Assembly: GCA_017508045.1 (NCBI GenBank)
Contig: JAFVZT010000007.1
Span: 41,903 to 105,902 of the forward strand
Origin: Oscillospiraceae bacterium
Lineage (GTDB): Bacteria; Bacillota; Clostridia; Oscillospirales; Oscillospiraceae
DNA length: 64,000 nucleotides
Direction of reading: 5' to 3'
In this document: piece by piece, positions 51,830-60,959 of the stretch
Layout of the letters: every line of letters starts with the position of its first letter
Numbering within the stretch: the stretch's first letter is position 1
The notes under the pieces: model-generated
Databases searched by the model: none
Seen by the model: only the letters and a program-made list of their open reading frames with translations
Told to the model about the DNA's origin: nothing
Translations under genes and position numbers: made by a program

Positions 51830-53239
51830 TTATGCCGGAATTGTACCGCGGGTGGTATCCAAAACAGAGGCCGCATCAAAAATTCCGTTAAACCAATCTG
51901 CATGGTGAGCAAGGTTTGTGCCGGAAACAAGAATTCTTCCCTGGCGCACATGGTCATTCTGGGCAGCAAACCAAGGAATTCCAGCATTGCAGAAGCCCAG
52001 GTAATAGGTAAAGCCATAGCTATTCAGCAGGTCAAATTTATCACCGGAATAGGATGCAGTTGTATTGGAGATATCGCTATCCTTTGCAAAAACAAAGGTG
52101 TCCACATTACCAAGAATTGGCTCAACCTCTTCCACCCATTTATCCAAATCCTGTTGAATTTTTGTGCTGTTGGATGTGCCGTAGGCAATATTTTTATAGG
52201 TGTAGCAAGCAATCTCATATCCGGCATCACGCAATGCTTTGACAATTTGTGTAGCGCCGGACACCTCTTCATTGTAGGCTGTTTCTCCAAAGAAGCTCTT
52301 GGCAGAGGCGTTTGTCCGATAGCCAAAGAGTCCGTCATATCCGGTGACCGCCAAAATTGCCTTGGCACCCTTGTAGGAGAAGTCCGGATGATCCGCAATA
52401 AAGCTTTCCAGAATTGGAACGAGATCATAGTCCCCTGTCTGCAGTTGACCGCTGGTGTCCACAAATTCACATGTAAGCCTTCCGTTATCGTCCAGAACAA
52501 GTTTGCCGGCAAAGCCGTCACCGCCCTTATCCGGGCGCTTATCGCCGTCACTGTCAGTCATATAAGTATAATAATTGACTTGGGTCTGGGTCAGAATAAG
52601 GGGCTTTTTGCCGCTGGGAAGGTACAGCTTTTGAATTTCAGTACCTGATAGAATATCCGACATACTGATTAGAATATAATCGTTTTCATAAAGCTGATTT
52701 AGAATCTTCTTAAATTCTTCAACTGTGACAAAATTACGATTATAGGCTGTTCCGTATGTTGTATCCCTAAAGGCACGGGCAGGGTCGGCAATCAGCATTT
52801 GGAAGGACAAATTCAGCACATCATTAACATCCTCCCACAACACCATATTTCCCTTGGCCTGTGTATAAGACGTGCGCAGCTGAGAAAGCTGGGAAAATTC
52901 TTGAATATTGCCGGAAAACCCGTCAAGAATCGCAAGTGCTCCATCGTAGTCAAAATGCCGCGCCAAGGCCTGTGCCTGCTGCATCCGTTCATCAGCTTCC
53001 TTTGTCAGTCGTTCCATAGCCTCCGACGCGGATATGGAAGCCTCCAGACTTTGCTGCTCTTCAAACTCCTTACGTTGAATTCCTCTGGAAATAGAGCCGA
53101 TAATGAAAACAACAATTAAAAGCAGAGCAACACAGGCAACGATTGCCGGCAAATATGCTTCCTTAAAAATCTGCATTTGCGTACGCTGCTTGCGGCGGGG
53201 ATTGACCGGGCGCCTTGTAAAATCCTGCTTTTCGTCCAT
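51830..53239 (-). CDS. membrane-anchored polysaccharide deacetylase-like protein, probably not catalytic
   Basis: The 469-residue protein has a basic N terminus, one membrane segment (about 31-50), a coiled-coil-like stretch (about 55-110) and a domain resembling NodB-type polysaccharide deacetylases. The first catalytic strand normally reads with paired Asp before a V-N-Y-Y-x-Y-M sequence; here it is L-T-Q-T-Q-V-N-Y-Y-T-Y-M, so the Asp pair is lost. Directly after it sits D-S-D-G-D-K-R-P-D-K-G-G-D-G, like a calcium-binding loop of thrombospondin type-3 repeats. It may bind glycan or calcium rather than deacetylate. No partner gene is adjacent. Confidence 0.75.
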   Translation of the reverse strand: MDEKQDFTRRPVNPRRKQRTQMQIFKEAYLPAIVACVALLLIVVFIIGSISRGIQRKEFEEQQSLEASISASEAMERLTKEADERMQQAQALARHFDYDGALAILDGFSGNIQEFSQLSQLRTSYTQAKGNMVLWEDVNDVLNLSFQMLIADPARAFRDTTYGTAYNRNFVTVEEFKKILNQLYENDYILISMSDILSGTEIQKLYLPSGKKPLILTQTQVNYYTYMTDSDGDKRPDKGGDGFAGKLVLDDNGRLTCEFVDTSGQLQTGDYDLVPILESFIADHPDFSYKGAKAILAVTGYDGLFGYRTNASAKSFFGETAYNEEVSGATQIVKALRDAGYEIACYTYKNIAYGTSNSTKIQQDLDKWVEEVEPILGNVDTFVFAKDSDISNTTASYSGDKFDLLNSYGFTYYLGFCNAGIPWFAAQNDHVRQGRILVSGTNLAHHADWFNGIFDAASVLDTTRGTIPA

Positions 53240-53313
53240 AATTTTGCCGCCTTTCTAACAAATATACTGACATTATAGCCGTTTTCTTTTGAAAAAGCAA
53301 GACATTGATACAC

Positions 53314-53342
53314 TTGCTTTTGCAGAAAATATAGGCTATTAT
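53314..53342 (+). promoter_or_regulatory. luxS-mtnN promoter
   Basis: TTGCTT (53314-53319) and TATTAT (53337-53342) are 17 bases apart, 30 bases before the luxS ATG. Confidence 0.6.
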
Positions 53343-53372
53343 ATATCCGTATATAAATAAAAGGAGAACCCT

Positions 53373-53852
53373 ATGGAGAAAATAACGAGTTTTACCATTG
53401 ACCACATTCTTCTTCAACCCGGATTGTATGTATCCAGAAAAGATAAAGTCGGTTCTGAAACCGTCACAACATTCGATTTGCGCTTAACCAGTCCCAACGA
53501 TGAGCCTGTGATGAACACTGCAGAAGTCCATACCATTGAACATTTGGCAGCAACCTATTTGCGAAATGAACCTGTATGGAAAGACAAGGTTTTGTATTTC
53601 GGGCCAATGGGTTGCCGCACCGGCTTTTATCTGCTCTTATCCGGCGACTATACATCCCGGGATGTCCTTCTTCTTGTAAAAGACTGCTTCCGCTTTATTG
53701 CGGAATACTCCGGGGAAATCCCCGGTGCGTCCGCTAAGGACTGTGGTAATTACTTGGATATGAACTTACCTATGGCCAACTATTGGGGACATAAATATGC
53801 AGCCCTGTTAGAAAACATTGAAGATAGCCGTCTCGTTTATCCTAAGGAGTGA
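53373..53852 (+). CDS. luxS: S-ribosylhomocysteine lyase
   Basis: The 159-residue metalloenzyme cleaves S-ribosylhomocysteine to homocysteine and DPD, the precursor of autoinducer-2. The metal site H-T-I-E-H near residue 53, the catalytic Cys in G-C-R-T-G-F near 84 and the later C-G-N-Y near 128 are present. It starts a two-gene unit with mtnN, which makes its substrate; spacing is 7 bases. Confidence 0.97.
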   Translation: MEKITSFTIDHILLQPGLYVSRKDKVGSETVTTFDLRLTSPNDEPVMNTAEVHTIEHLAATYLRNEPVWKDKVLYFGPMGCRTGFYLLLSGDYTSRDVLLLVKDCFRFIAEYSGEIPGASAKDCGNYLDMNLPMANYWGHKYAALLENIEDSRLVYPKE

Positions 53853-53859
53853 ATAGAAT

Positions 53860-54570
53860 ATGGTAAAACTAGGAATTATTGGCGCTATGGCCATAGAAAT
53901 AGAAACCCTGAAATCCCAATTAAAAGATATGTCCGCCGATGAGTGCTGCGGGATGACCTTTTATCAGGGTAATTTAGAGCAGCTGCCTGTTGTAATCGTT
54001 GTCTGCGGTGTGGGCAAGGTAAATGCCGCCTTGTGCGTGCAGGTTTTATGCGACCGGTTCGGAGTTACACATATCGTAAACACCGGCGTTGCCGGTTCAT
54101 TATCCAACGAGTTGGATATCGGGGATTTTGTAATCAGTCAGGACGCCATGTATCACGATTTTGATTGCCAAATTCTAAACCCAAACTATCCCGTGGGACA
54201 GGTTCCAGGGCTTTCTGTACGGGCTTTTCCGGCAAACGAAATGCTTGTGCAATTTGCTTTTGATGCCGCGCAAAAGGTACTTCCGGGTCACGCACGCATT
54301 GGTCGAATCGCAAGCGGCGATCAGTTTATAGCCGAAAAGCAAATAAAAGACAGAATTATTAAGGACACCTGTGCTCTATGTACGGAAATGGAGGGTGCTG
54401 CCATTGCCCACGCAGCTTGGCGCAACCAAATACCTTTTGTAATTATCCGTGCAATTTCCGACAAAGCAGACAACTCCGCAGAAATGGATTTTCCCACCTT
54501 TGAAGCAATTGCGGCAAAGGCCTGCGCCGGTGTAACGCTGGAAATGGCAAAGCTACTGCAAAATGCATAA
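53860..54570 (+). CDS. mtnN: 5'-methylthioadenosine/S-adenosylhomocysteine nucleosidase
   Basis: The 236-residue Pfs/MtnN enzyme removes adenine from SAH and MTA. The start G-I-I-G-A-M-A-I-E, the N-T-G-V-A-G-S segment near 75, the catalytic E-M-E-G-A-A near 175 and R-A-I-S-D near 205 are clear. It feeds LuxS directly, so the pair recycles SAH to homocysteine, with AI-2 as a possible product. A strong terminator follows. Confidence 0.96.
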   Translation: MVKLGIIGAMAIEIETLKSQLKDMSADECCGMTFYQGNLEQLPVVIVVCGVGKVNAALCVQVLCDRFGVTHIVNTGVAGSLSNELDIGDFVISQDAMYHDFDCQILNPNYPVGQVPGLSVRAFPANEMLVQFAFDAAQKVLPGHARIGRIASGDQFIAEKQIKDRIIKDTCALCTEMEGAAIAHAAWRNQIPFVIIRAISDKADNSAEMDFPTFEAIAAKACAGVTLEMAKLLQNA

Positions 54571-54604
54571 AAACACAGCAGGGGTCTTCCCTGCTGTGTT
54601 TTTA
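54571..54604. terminator. bidirectional terminator after mtnN
   Basis: A 13-bp stem (54571-54583 with 54589-54601) ends in a T run and overlaps the end of the convergent gene at 54602. Confidence 0.85.
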
Positions 54605-55981
54605 ATACCCAACAAAATCATATGTCTGATCCGCCGTAAACTGCAAAGAGTATGGCACGCCGCCAATGGTATATGTTCCCTGGAATTTAATGGCGGATGC
54701 TAACGGCAGTCCCGTCAACGCATCCAGCTTTAACGCATAGGTAAGTTTATCAACTGTGCTGGATTGGGCCAAATCTATAAGCAAATTCTCATCTTGGTAC
54801 ATAATTTTGCAGACGTTGGAGCTGATAAGCTGGGCGAACGTTTCGCTTCCGCTGAAATCCACATGTAAAACTCCGCCCTCCTCCAGAATATCCGCCTGTG
54901 TAATATACTGAGGTAGCATTACTGTACTGATAAGTAAATTCCGGTAATACCGAAGCATTTCCGCTTCTGTCACTTGGGAGTCTGCAACCGGATCATCGGC
55001 GTTGTTGCTGACTGTATATATCCCGTCGCTGAAAATCTCCTTTTTACGGGATGTGTCTATCTGACCGATTTTTCCGTCATTCGTCAAGGAAACGGATGTA
55101 CCGACGCTCACAGACCAAGGCTCATATGCAAACACATTAATCGCTATGTTCTGTTGCCTTCTGTCTCCAAAGGCCTGAAAATATCCGGTATCGGAATAGC
55201 TGGCAGATACCGTTCGCGCCTGCATAAGATACCCACTGACGCGTTCTAATAGCTTGGGTCCGTCCAGATAGTTAATCTCAGTATACAGCGCTTCATCAAC
55301 CGGGCTGTCTGTTACAGACGACGTAAGTGTGGGGCTGGCTGTTACAGTTTTCCGAAATGTCATATTGCCTTTTTTATAGGTAATGGCATATGCGCTTTTG
55401 ATAAGTGCTCCTGTTCTGTCAAGGTAAGCCGTACCTTGTGCATTCACAAGGGTTGCGCCGCTTTCAACCGCCCAACCTTCGGCAGCCGTCGGCTGGGAAA
55501 ATGTAATGATAAATCCGGCTTCATCTTGTTCTCCGGTCACACACTGATATAAATCAGCATCCAGCAGAACAATTGGTACAAATCTGGAGAAATAATCCTT
55601 ATACTCAATTTTTGTCAAAAAATTGCTGCCGTTGATTGTAAAATATACACTTCCGCCTGTATAATTTTCTGTAATTTCAACGCGTTGGGAACCAATAGCC
55701 GTCGTTTCCGTAAGATAGCCGCGGGGATTCGATGTTCCCATACCGTCAAAGGCAAGAACCTGTGTGCTATCCTCATAAAAAATCTGGTTTTCAAAAGATG
55801 TTTCCAGCTTTTTGGATATTGTAACCGTTGCGGCCTCCGCATCCAGAAATACGGCTGCCGCTTCTTTGTAGGCAGCAGTATAATCATCTATCCGCATTGT
55901 ATTGCGAATGAGAAAAATCGTGCCTAAAACCAGCAGCGCAGCTAACGCTGCCGCGGCGATAATTAACTTTTTCCCTTTCAT
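54602..55981 (-). CDS. membrane-anchored protein of unknown function with two similar halves
   Basis: The 459-residue protein has an N-terminal membrane anchor (about 5-25) and a long outer part. Two regions (about 165-220 and 395-459) share a pattern in which a strand ends with a residue about the type of L-D-x-x-T-G-x-L-x-x-A and a following Y-x-x-G strand, hinting at an internal duplication of a LolA-like sheet. No family is assigned. It follows uvrB by 26 bases on the same strand and may be read from the same transcript. Confidence 0.55.
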   Translation of the reverse strand: MKGKKLIIAAAALAALLVLGTIFLIRNTMRIDDYTAAYKEAAAVFLDAEAATVTISKKLETSFENQIFYEDSTQVLAFDGMGTSNPRGYLTETTAIGSQRVEITENYTGGSVYFTINGSNFLTKIEYKDYFSRFVPIVLLDADLYQCVTGEQDEAGFIITFSQPTAAEGWAVESGATLVNAQGTAYLDRTGALIKSAYAITYKKGNMTFRKTVTASPTLTSSVTDSPVDEALYTEINYLDGPKLLERVSGYLMQARTVSASYSDTGYFQAFGDRRQQNIAINVFAYEPWSVSVGTSVSLTNDGKIGQIDTSRKKEIFSDGIYTVSNNADDPVADSQVTEAEMLRYYRNLLISTVMLPQYITQADILEEGGVLHVDFSGSETFAQLISSNVCKIMYQDENLLIDLAQSSTVDKLTYALKLDALTGLPLASAIKFQGTYTIGGVPYSLQFTADQTYDFVGY

Positions 55982-56007
55982 ATAACTCCTTAAGCGCCTG
56001 GGGCTTG

Positions 56008-57972
56008 CTAGTTTACTCCCCGCAATTCAATAATCTGATCACGCAAAACGGCAGCATATTCGTACTCCATCATACGGGCCGCCTCCTTCATCTGTTTTTC
56101 AAGACGGGCGATTTCCCGTTCCTTCTCCGCCTTTGTCATTTTCACACCCGTACGTCCTTTTCGTTCAGCTGAGGGAGAAGATATCTCAATCAAATCACGG
56201 ACAGATTTTATCACCGTCTTGGGAGCGATGCCGTGCACCTGATTGTATGCATCCTGTATCTCACGGCGGCGAATTGTTTCATCTATGGCTATTTGCATAG
56301 AGGCTGTTACTTTGTCAGCATACATAACGACAAGGCCATCGGCATTTCTTGCCGCACGGCCGATTGTCTGAATTAAGCTGGTTTCCGACCGAAGAAAGCC
56401 CTCCTTATCTGCGTCCAAAATTGCCACAAGGCTGACCTCAGGCAAATCCAGGCCCTCCCGGAGCAGGTTAATACCGACTAAAACATCAAATTTGCCCATA
56501 CGCAAATCCCGGATAATCTCCATTCGCTCCATAGCGCCGATATCTGAGTGCATATAGCGCACGCGAATACCTGCCTGCTGAAGGTAAACAGTCAAATCCT
56601 CTGCCATTTTCTTTGTGAGCGTAGTAACCAGTACCCGTTCATTTTTGGCGCTGCGCATATTGATTTCACCAATTAAGTCATCAATCTGACCTTCAATTGG
56701 ACGCACCTGAACAACAGGATCCAAAAGTCCTGTTGGACGAATCACCTGTTCTACCGTTTGAGCCGAACGGGTCTTTTCAAAATCACCCGGTGTGGCCGAA
56801 ACATAAATCGTTTGGTTAAGTTTGGATTGAAATTCTTCAAAATTCAAGGGTCGGTTATCATAGGCAGAGGGCAGACGGAAGCCGTAATTAACCAACGAAT
56901 CCTTTCGACTGCGGTCACCGGCATACATCGCTCTGCACTGCGGGAGCGTCACATGGCTTTCATCCACAATCAGAAGAAAATCCTCCGGGAAGTAGTCCAG
57001 CAATGTGGTGGGAGGTGTTCCCGGCTGCCGACCCTGTATGACACGGGAGTAATTTTCAATACCGGTGCAAAAACCGATTTCCGTCAGCATTTCCAAATCG
57101 TAATTGGTCCGCTGGGCAATTCGTTGCGCTTCCAGAAGCTTATTATTCTCGTTGAAATAAGCAACCTGAGCATCACACTCTTTGCGAATTTCCTGCATAG
57201 CGCGCTCCAGCTTTTCTCTGGATGCAACATAATGGCTGGCAGGATAAATTGCCACGTGATCAACATATCGTTCAACCATACCGGTAACAGCATTGATTTC
57301 AGATATTCTGTCCACATCGTCTCCAAAAAACTCTACGCGGATCGCCCGTCCTGTCCAATAAGCAGGATATACCTCCAGCGTATCACCGCGAACGCGGAAT
57401 TTGTTACGGGAAAAATCAATATCGTTGCGCTCGTAGCGAATCTCAGTAAGCTTGCGGAGCACCTCGTCCATAGGACGCACCTGCCCCACCCTGAGGGATA
57501 TTACCATACTTTTATAGTCAATCGGGTCGCCCAAGCCATACAGACAGCTCACAGAGGAAACGACGATAACATCCCGTCTTTCAAACAGCGCCGAGGTGGC
57601 GCTATGGCGCAAACGGTCAATCTCCTCATTGATGGCAGAATCCTTTTCAATATAGGTGTCCGTGTGGGCGATGTATGCCTCCGGCTGATAATAGTCATAG
57701 TAGGATATGAAATACTCTACCGCATTCTCGGGGAAAAATTCGCGAAATTCACTGCAAAGCTGGGCGGCAAGGGTCTTGTTATGAGCAAGAACAAGGGTTG
57801 GCCGATTGACTTTTTCGATAATATTTGCCATAGTAAAGGTCTTACCTGAACCCGTAACACCCAATAAAACCTGTTCCTCCAAACCATTTAGAACGCCTTC
57901 TGTGAGCCTTTTAATTGCTTCCGGCTGATCACCCATTGGTTTAAACGGTGATACCAATTTGAACTTGTCCAT
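56008..57972 (-). CDS. uvrB: excinuclease ABC subunit B
   Basis: The 654-residue helicase-like UvrB verifies DNA damage in nucleotide excision repair. It has Walker A (G-V-T-G-S-G-K-T-F near residue 38), the beta-hairpin segment Y-Y-D-Y-Y-Q-P-E near 91, the D-E-S-H box near 337, and a C-terminal UvrC-binding helix pair (E-K-Q-M-K-E-A-A). Length is normal. A TATAAT box lies upstream near 58010. uvrA and uvrC are not in the window. Confidence 0.97.
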   Translation of the reverse strand: MDKFKLVSPFKPMGDQPEAIKRLTEGVLNGLEEQVLLGVTGSGKTFTMANIIEKVNRPTLVLAHNKTLAAQLCSEFREFFPENAVEYFISYYDYYQPEAYIAHTDTYIEKDSAINEEIDRLRHSATSALFERRDVIVVSSVSCLYGLGDPIDYKSMVISLRVGQVRPMDEVLRKLTEIRYERNDIDFSRNKFRVRGDTLEVYPAYWTGRAIRVEFFGDDVDRISEINAVTGMVERYVDHVAIYPASHYVASREKLERAMQEIRKECDAQVAYFNENNKLLEAQRIAQRTNYDLEMLTEIGFCTGIENYSRVIQGRQPGTPPTTLLDYFPEDFLLIVDESHVTLPQCRAMYAGDRSRKDSLVNYGFRLPSAYDNRPLNFEEFQSKLNQTIYVSATPGDFEKTRSAQTVEQVIRPTGLLDPVVQVRPIEGQIDDLIGEINMRSAKNERVLVTTLTKKMAEDLTVYLQQAGIRVRYMHSDIGAMERMEIIRDLRMGKFDVLVGINLLREGLDLPEVSLVAILDADKEGFLRSETSLIQTIGRAARNADGLVVMYADKVTASMQIAIDETIRRREIQDAYNQVHGIAPKTVIKSVRDLIEISSPSAERKGRTGVKMTKAEKEREIARLEKQMKEAARMMEYEYAAVLRDQIIELRGVN

Positions 57973-58061
57973 AGCTGTTCCCCTCCCTTCCGGCGGTTGT
58001 CAGCGATATTATAACACAAAGTAAAGCAAAATGAAAGAATTTATCACATAAACACCATTGC

Positions 58062-59036
58062 TCAATTTTGAAACACTATAAATGGCTCCTTATTTAACGG
58101 ATAAGAAATCAATTCATTTCCATCCAGTTCCTCCCGATACATATCTACAGCGCAAAGCTGACTGTTATCGTAGGTTGTATAATAATAAATTCCGTAATCG
58201 GTATTACAACAGGAGCTGTATACGGTAATTTCAAAAATCCCCTTATCAACATCCACGCAGCCCCTTTGCATTTCCACAGACTTTAGAATATGAAAAAATT
58301 GACTTACACTTTCCGTTTCGGAATCTCCCGACACGGAATTCAATTTAACAAATGTCGCTTTTACAAATCTGGACATAGAGGATGCATCTCCGGGCAGTCC
58401 CAAGCCCCCCATACCGCGGCTGTATGGCTTTAGCTCAATCTGTTCGAAAAAGGTGTTTTCCGGTTTTCCCCTTGTCAGATGCATATAATTATTCAGATTG
58501 AACATATGAAAGTCAAATGTTGGGTTATTGGTAAGCACCCCCAGCGGATTATCATAAATTTTCACACTGTCTTGTACAGCCTCCAGCGTAATGGAGCGCT
58601 CCTTATCAGAAATAATCCAGTGCAGTGGGGATGCCGGTAGCTTATCGCTGAAATTTTCATTCCAGAGATTGATTCGTCCCAACAGCTTCTGCGCTTCCGA
58701 AACGGATGCGCACTGACCCAATATCCAAGGGATCAACTCGAAGGGTGCAATATTATCCTTATCTTCCATATAAGGTTTATAGACAGCATTTCCCGGGAAA
58801 TTTAATCCGGCAACACTAAGACCTTTTTCATTTGTTGCGTCATAATATAGCGGATATCCATCTGAAATATATGCCATACCGATCATTGCATAATGACGTT
58901 TCAGCTCCCCCTTTTTCCGAAAGCGGAACACATAATTTCTTGGTGTAACTGTGACTGTCTCACCAAGAGTGTATTCCAAATCCAGATTTCTACCAAAATA
59001 ATGATTTGCGGTTTTGTAGGTAACAGCAGTACACAT
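58062..59036 (-). CDS. bsh: bile salt hydrolase / choloylglycine hydrolase
   Basis: The 324-residue Ntn hydrolase releases glycine or taurine from conjugated bile acids. The start M-C-T-A-V puts the nucleophile Cys at position 2, with Arg16 and Asp19 in G-R-N-L-D-L, the Asn in L-T-N-N-P-T-F near residue 171, and the S-S-x-S-R segment with its Arg near 225. The G-L-G-L-P-G-D sequence before it is typical of true BSH rather than penicillin V acylase. AAAGGGGA precedes the ATG at 59036; the longer frame upstream would bury the Cys. It marks an intestinal habitat. Confidence 0.93.
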   Translation of the reverse strand: MCTAVTYKTANHYFGRNLDLEYTLGETVTVTPRNYVFRFRKKGELKRHYAMIGMAYISDGYPLYYDATNEKGLSVAGLNFPGNAVYKPYMEDKDNIAPFELIPWILGQCASVSEAQKLLGRINLWNENFSDKLPASPLHWIISDKERSITLEAVQDSVKIYDNPLGVLTNNPTFDFHMFNLNNYMHLTRGKPENTFFEQIELKPYSRGMGGLGLPGDASSMSRFVKATFVKLNSVSGDSETESVSQFFHILKSVEMQRGCVDVDKGIFEITVYSSCCNTDYGIYYYTTYDNSQLCAVDMYREELDGNELISYPLNKEPFIVFQN

Positions 59037-59520
59037 ATCAAAATTCCCCTTTCCCAATTTGCTGCAGCAGCCATTTTTCGCAACATATCGTCCTTGTTTT
59101 GCACTGTTTAAGCCGCAATTATACTTGAAAAGCATTATTTTTCTGAGTTAAATCAGCTTCAAGTGATAACCATTGCTTTCGATGTGATGTAAGAAAGCAT
59201 ACGTCGTAACCTTGGCGGCTAAATCCGCTGTCACAAAGAAAGAAAGCGGTCACGATATTATCATCCGCAATCGCCGTAATACCGTAAAAAGCCTGATAAG
59301 GCGCTTAAAAATGACCTGGATTTTTGCATAAAGATAACGCAAACCAATACTTTCCGTTTTTAAAGTTCTTATAAATAAAAAAACGGCCGTAAAAGCCGAT
59401 TCTTACCGTGTTTATAAAAGAAAAATGACATCCTAATCGAACCGTAACGGTTCAGATTTAGGATGTCATTCATTGTAGGACCGACACTCAAAATGGAACC
59501 GATCTAAAAACTGATTTTCT
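59037..59520. other. 484-bp region without a gene
   Basis: The region upstream of bsh holds a 61-codon minus-strand open frame without a start codon (59121-59304; it reads like a decayed C-terminal piece but matches nothing recognised), a GC-rich imperfect repeat near 59381-59410, and the long hairpin at 59424-59470. The bsh promoter must lie in its first part but no consensus stands out. Confidence 0.5.
59424..59470. repeat. long imperfect palindrome
   Basis: Arms of 13 bp (59424-59436 with 59458-59470) enclose a second 6-bp stem (59439-59444 with 59448-59453). It could be a terminator for the YcxB-like gene ending at 59521 or the end of a lost mobile element; no T-tract follows on the minus strand. 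Confidence 0.6.
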
Positions 59521-60051
59521 TTAATACTTACAAATAATATACTGGCCTTTTACATATGCAGACAACTTGTTACTAACATCCTCCACCGTACCACCTTCAA
59601 TGGTAGATTTATCAACTATGAATGCCTGATTATTAGTCTGAAAAATAAAGAAATACTTTGAGGTTTCGTAAATTTTCACAAAGAAAGAATAATCAATTTC
59701 TGCTTCACCGCAATATTCTTGGCTTTTCGTAAATACTTTTAATGCACTATCGGAAAAGATATATTCATTTTCTGCATTTTTAATTTTCCCCAATGTTCTA
59801 TATCTGATTCTGGGAACAAGAAAATACAAATAACATTCAAGTAAAATTATACCAATTACCACACATAGCAACCCTGCCATAACTGCATCAGAAAATATCA
59901 ACGCTTCTAAAGCGATTACCAATGCTAAAATTGCCGAAATAACTGACATAGTAAGTAATCTCTTTTTAGGGTTTGCTTTTTTAAAAAGAGATAAATGCGT
60001 TAATGCTCTAATTGAATCATAATCAAATTTGCATTTTGCTTTTATGTCCAT
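59521..60051 (-). CDS. YcxB-like membrane protein (first copy)
   Basis: The 176-residue protein has two membrane segments (about 33-53 and 57-77) after a short polar N terminus, then a C-terminal sheet-rich domain (about 100-165) like that of YcxB-family proteins, a plausible ligand- or lipid-binding module. Function of the family is unknown. The AT-rich base use differs from the housekeeping genes. Its promoter and RBS belong to the shared module at 60057-60100, present also before two other genes in this region. Confidence 0.65.
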   Translation of the reverse strand: MDIKAKCKFDYDSIRALTHLSLFKKANPKKRLLTMSVISAILALVIALEALIFSDAVMAGLLCVVIGIILLECYLYFLVPRIRYRTLGKIKNAENEYIFSDSALKVFTKSQEYCGEAEIDYSFFVKIYETSKYFFIFQTNNQAFIVDKSTIEGGTVEDVSNKLSAYVKGQYIICKY

Positions 60052-60056
60052 ACCAT

Positions 60057-60100
60057 CACCGCCTTGGGTATATTATTGCATAAAAGCAGCGAATCCGCAA
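60057..60100 (-). promoter_or_regulatory. shared promoter/leader module, copy 1
   Basis: On the minus strand: TTGCGG (60095-60100), 17-base spacer ending TTTTATGC, AATAAT (60072-60077), then ACCCAAGGCGGTGAT carrying the RBS for the gene ending at 59521. The same order recurs at 60713-60756 and 63132-63175. Confidence 0.7.
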
Positions 60101-60150
60101 TGCCTATTTACGATTACTTCCAAAAGTCCTAAATGCTTAGGCGTTCGGGA

Positions 60151-60197
60151 TTTTGGCTCTTTTGTACGAAAAAGGACTGAACGAAAACCAAGGATTT
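60151..60197 (-). repeat. shared 3' flank, copy B
   Basis: This 47-base stretch directly after the stop of the gene at 60204 matches 62495-62540 at about 36 of 47 positions, including CGAAAACC and ACTG blocks. In both places it follows a membrane-protein gene that carries the shared promoter module. Confidence 0.6.
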
Positions 60198-60203
60198 CTA
60201 ATT

Positions 60204-60707
60204 TTATTTTACATTTATGCCTTTGTTTTTCAAAAACAACAAGAAGTCGTCTGCGACGCCAATAGAAAATGAGTCCCTCTTGAAAGAATATAGCATATTG
60301 GTTTTAGAACATAAATATATGTACTTTTTTGTTCGGACTACTTTCTTTATATCACAATAATTCAATTGAAATTCAGAACCAGTAGATTGTGATTGTATAA
60401 TTAGATCTTTTGTTACTGTTACATTGACCTCTATCACTTTTCCGTGCAACTCTAAATCCCTCTTAAGTATAGTGTTTACGTTTTTACTATAAAGAAAAAC
60501 AATCAATATGCACCAAATAAACGGAATAGTGATAAAATACCAATCAATAATTCTTGTAGTAATTGAATTAAAAACCCCTATAATTAAGTATAAGGCAAAT
60601 AAAACATCAAAAACAATTATAATTGGTCGTCGAAAATGAATATAACTATAAGCATCTTTCGCCCATTCTTTATCTCTTGTATATTTGTTTTCAAATAATT
60701 TTTCCAT
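60204..60707 (-). CDS. YcxB-like membrane protein (second copy)
   Basis: The 167-residue protein has two membrane segments (about 28-50 and 57-77) and a C-terminal beta-rich domain (about 85-160) like the YcxB family; it is a distant relative of the product encoded at 59521, with little direct identity. Start at 60707 follows the shared RBS AAGGCGGTGAT by 5-8 bases; the longer frame upstream only reads through the promoter. Strongly AT-rich. The 3' end touches the shared flank at 60151-60197. Function unknown. Confidence 0.65.
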   Translation of the reverse strand: MEKLFENKYTRDKEWAKDAYSYIHFRRPIIIVFDVLFALYLIIGVFNSITTRIIDWYFITIPFIWCILIVFLYSKNVNTILKRDLELHGKVIEVNVTVTKDLIIQSQSTGSEFQLNYCDIKKVVRTKKYIYLCSKTNMLYSFKRDSFSIGVADDFLLFLKNKGINVK

Positions 60708-60712
60708 AAAAT

Positions 60713-60756
60713 CACCGCCTTGGGTGTATAATAGCATAAATGTGGTAGGAATGCAA
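60713..60756 (-). promoter_or_regulatory. shared promoter/leader module, copy 2
   Basis: On the minus strand: TTGCAT (60751-60756), 17-base spacer ending TTTATGC, TATTAT (60728-60733), ACCCAAGGCGGTGAT. It drives the gene ending at 60204. Confidence 0.75.
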
Positions 60757-60861
60757 AAGAAAGTAAATGAAATCATTAACCCGACGAAGTCGGATTTTAC
60801 CGTGGAGCGATCTTACCTATCGAAGATGGATTTATCCCGTCAGTGAGGATGAATTTAGTTG

Positions 60862-60893
60862 AAAAAGGACTCCACTTGCGTGAAGTCCTTTTT
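60862..60893. terminator. hairpin, probable terminator
   Basis: A 10-bp stem (60862-60871 with 60884-60893) with flanking A and T runs could end the lipoprotein gene at 60960 on the minus strand. Nothing else is recognised between 60757 and 60959. Confidence 0.6.
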
Positions 60894-60959
60894 CTTGATA
60901 CACACTACGAAAACACCCCTCCAAAACGGAGCATTTCGATGTATGCTTGAATTCGCATG

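Noticed and set aside
58990-59135. Extended start of the bile salt hydrolase
   Set aside because: The nucleophile Cys must follow the initiator Met; only the ATG at 59036 gives this.
59121-59304. Possible decayed gene upstream of bsh on the minus strand
   Set aside because: The 61-codon open frame has no start codon and no recognised match, so it is noted in the region entry but not called a pseudogene.
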